The position numbers and the translations under genes were made by a program. A stretch of 6,940 nt of DNA from Fidelibacterota bacterium (lineage in GTDB: Bacteria > Fidelibacterota > UBA2242 > JAFGTP01), in contig JAIPHI010000140.1 in the NCBI GenBank assembly GCA_021735285.1, positions 1 through 6,940 of the forward strand. The letters are read 5' to 3'. The first letter of the stretch is position 1; each line of letters opens with the position of its first letter. Under the pieces are notes generated by a model that saw nothing but the letters and a program-made list of their open reading frames with translations, was not told the origin of the DNA and did not search any database. Below, in pieces: positions 5,802 through 6,940 of the stretch.

Positions 5802-6940
5802 ATGAAGAAAGCAAAGTTAATATCTCTTTTGTTGATTATTGTAATTATTGGTGCGTATAGTTTGAATGCGACCATGGATGAAGATGGGGTCCTATTAGTA
5901 CCGGTAGTAGACGATACTCCAATAATAGATGGTGAATTGGATAACGTATGGAAATGTGTTACCGCAACAAGAATGGATTCAGTCGAAGGTGGAGGAATAG
6001 CAGTAAGTACTAATAATTATGACGATCATTATTCTAAATTCAGAGTAATGTATGATGAAGACTATTTTTATGTTTTTGTTGAAGTAGTTGATGATCAGCT
6101 TGATGTAACAGCTGCAGATCCATGGAATAAAGATTGCATCGAAATATTCTTTGATGGTGGCAATGAAAAGACTTTTGAAGGTTATGATGATAATGATGTC
6201 CAGTGGAGATGGGTATTGGGCCAGGACAATGAGGATGATCCTTCCGGTGGTAACTATGCCTGGGATACTACCGATGTCGGTTTTAATTTTGAAATAGGTA
6301 TTCCTGTAGATTCTCTTGAAGCACTTGATCTAGCTTTAGAAGAATATCATGAATTCGGTTTTGAAATTAGCAACAATGATGGCGATGATGGAGAAAGAAA
6401 AGAAGTAAAACATTGGTGGACAGCCGATGGAAATACGTGGCAATATGCTCATTTATTCGGAACTGGTTTATTACTTAGTGAAGATGATAGAGAAGTAGAA
6501 GAATTTCTTGATATTCAATATACAGAGGATGGTGACGATATTGTGATCGATGGTATAATGTCCGAAGACGAGCCCTGGTTTGAAGAAGGGGTTGCCACAC
6601 TAAGTCCAAATGAAGTCGAAGGTGGTATGGCGAGAGATACTCTCCTAGACACTGATGGTGATAAGGATTATATCTTTAAACTCCTTTGGGATGAAGATTA
6701 TCTTTATTTCTTTTATGAATCCTATGATGATCAGCTTGATGTAACAGCTGCAGATCCATGGAATAAAGATTGTATAGAACTATTCTTCGATGGCGGTAAT
6801 GAAAAGACCTTTGAAGGTTATGATGATAATGATGTGCAGTGGAGATGGGTATTGGGTGATAACATTGATACGGATCCTTCAGGTGGTAACTTTGCCTGGG
6901 ATACTACTGATGTCGGTTTCAATTTTGAAATGAAAATTCC
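5802..6940 (+). CDS. Secreted protein with tandem CBM9-like carbohydrate-binding domains (3' end outside window)
   Basis: The frame opens at ATG 5802 and has no stop through the window end (379 complete codons). Residues 1 to about 24 are a signal peptide (MKKAKLISLLLIIVIIGAYS, likely cut near SLNA). Domain 1 (about 40-230) shows the family 9 carbohydrate-binding pattern: IIDGELDNVW, a YDEDYFYVFVEVVDDQLDV core strand, DPWNKDCIEIFFDGGNEK, then WDTTDVGFNFEIGIPVDSL and a closing GFEISNNDGDD to HWWTADGNTWQ. Domain 2 starts near residue 247 (IVIDGIMSEDEPW) and repeats the core as WDEDYLYFFYESYDDQLDV and DPWNKDCIELFFDGGNEK; the window cuts it. The mature protein is very acidic, with Asp-rich loops such as DTDGDKD that could bind calcium. 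CBM9-type domains bind sugars and often accompany secreted enzymes; no enzyme domain is visible yet. A DOMON-like or purely structural role is an alternative. Further domains or a C-terminal sorting tail may follow downstream. Confidence 0.85.
   Translation, partial: MKKAKLISLLLIIVIIGAYSLNATMDEDGVLLVPVVDDTPIIDGELDNVWKCVTATRMDSVEGGGIAVSTNNYDDHYSKFRVMYDEDYFYVFVEVVDDQLDVTAADPWNKDCIEIFFDGGNEKTFEGYDDNDVQWRWVLGQDNEDDPSGGNYAWDTTDVGFNFEIGIPVDSLEALDLALEEYHEFGFEISNNDGDDGERKEVKHWWTADGNTWQYAHLFGTGLLLSEDDREVEEFLDIQYTEDGDDIVIDGIMSEDEPWFEEGVATLSPNEVEGGMARDTLLDTDGDKDYIFKLLWDEDYLYFFYESYDDQLDVTAADPWNKDCIELFFDGGNEKTFEGYDDNDVQWRWVLGDNIDTDPSGGNFAWDTTDVGFNFEMKI
6089..6304 (+). repeat. Direct repeat, copy 1, inside CBM9-like domain 1
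   Basis: This 216-base segment aligns without gaps to 6725-6940 at a constant offset of 636 bases (212 codons). I count 25 mismatches by hand, and the first 48 bases (6089-6136) are identical. It encodes the domain core from DDQLDV to FEIGIP. Confidence 0.9.
6725..6940 (+). repeat. Direct repeat, copy 2, inside CBM9-like domain 2 (runs into window end)
   Basis: This is the second copy of the segment at 6089-6304. About 62 of 71 encoded residues are the same. The substitutions cluster after VLG (QDNEDD versus DNIDTD) and at the very end. The repeat may continue past the window. Confidence 0.9.

Noticed and set aside
6089..6940. CRISPR or mobile-element repeats to explain the 636-base periodicity
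   Set aside because: The repeats are long, in frame and encode a recognisable protein domain; there are no short regular repeats, terminal inverted repeats or transposase.

Overview
This AT-rich window contains only plus-strand genes, and every protein with a visible N-terminus has an export signal. It looks like part of a cell-envelope locus from a Gram-negative bacterium of the Fibrobacterota-Chlorobiota-Bacteroidota (FCB) superphylum. Plausible lineages are Marinimicrobia, Calditrichota, KSB1 or Cloacimonadota. This rests on a TonB-receptor-like C-terminus, a PorV/PorQ-family protein, a secreted protein with an Fn3 and FlgD-like C-terminal tail, two lipoproteins and CBM9-like domains. The phylum cannot be fixed without a search.

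Bases 1-5639 form a tight run of five genes with gaps of only 12 to 26 bases, which suggests one operon. In order they are: the C-terminal end of a TonB-dependent receptor-like barrel (1-408); a 717-residue secreted protein with a conserved N-terminal region, an Fn3 domain and a C-terminal sorting-like domain (421-2574); an unrecognised lipoprotein (2592-3341); a PorV/PorQ-like outer-membrane barrel (3368-4351); and a lipoprotein with an IPT/TIG domain and a predicted beta-propeller (4371-5639).

Bases 5640-5801 are the only sizeable intergenic region. It holds the strongest Shine-Dalgarno sequence in the window, in front of a ten-codon ORF. That ORF is followed at once by a perfect 15-bp inverted repeat, and then by the ribosome binding site of the last gene. 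The arrangement resembles a leader-peptide and hairpin regulatory region, but no poly-U tract follows the hairpin on the plus strand.

From 5802 to the end runs an open reading frame with no stop in the window. It encodes a signal peptide and two tandem CBM9-like domains. Their central segments are nearly identical in DNA (216 bp, 25 differences, 636-bp offset), while the parts upstream have diverged.

A reasonable inference is a surface system. The receptor imports a ligand across the outer membrane, the PorV-like protein assists export or anchoring of the FlgD-tailed protein, the lipoproteins act as surface accessory or binding proteins, and the CBM9-like protein binds carbohydrate outside the cell. 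No SusD homologue, glycoside hydrolase or regulator is visible, so a polysaccharide-utilisation role is only suggestive.
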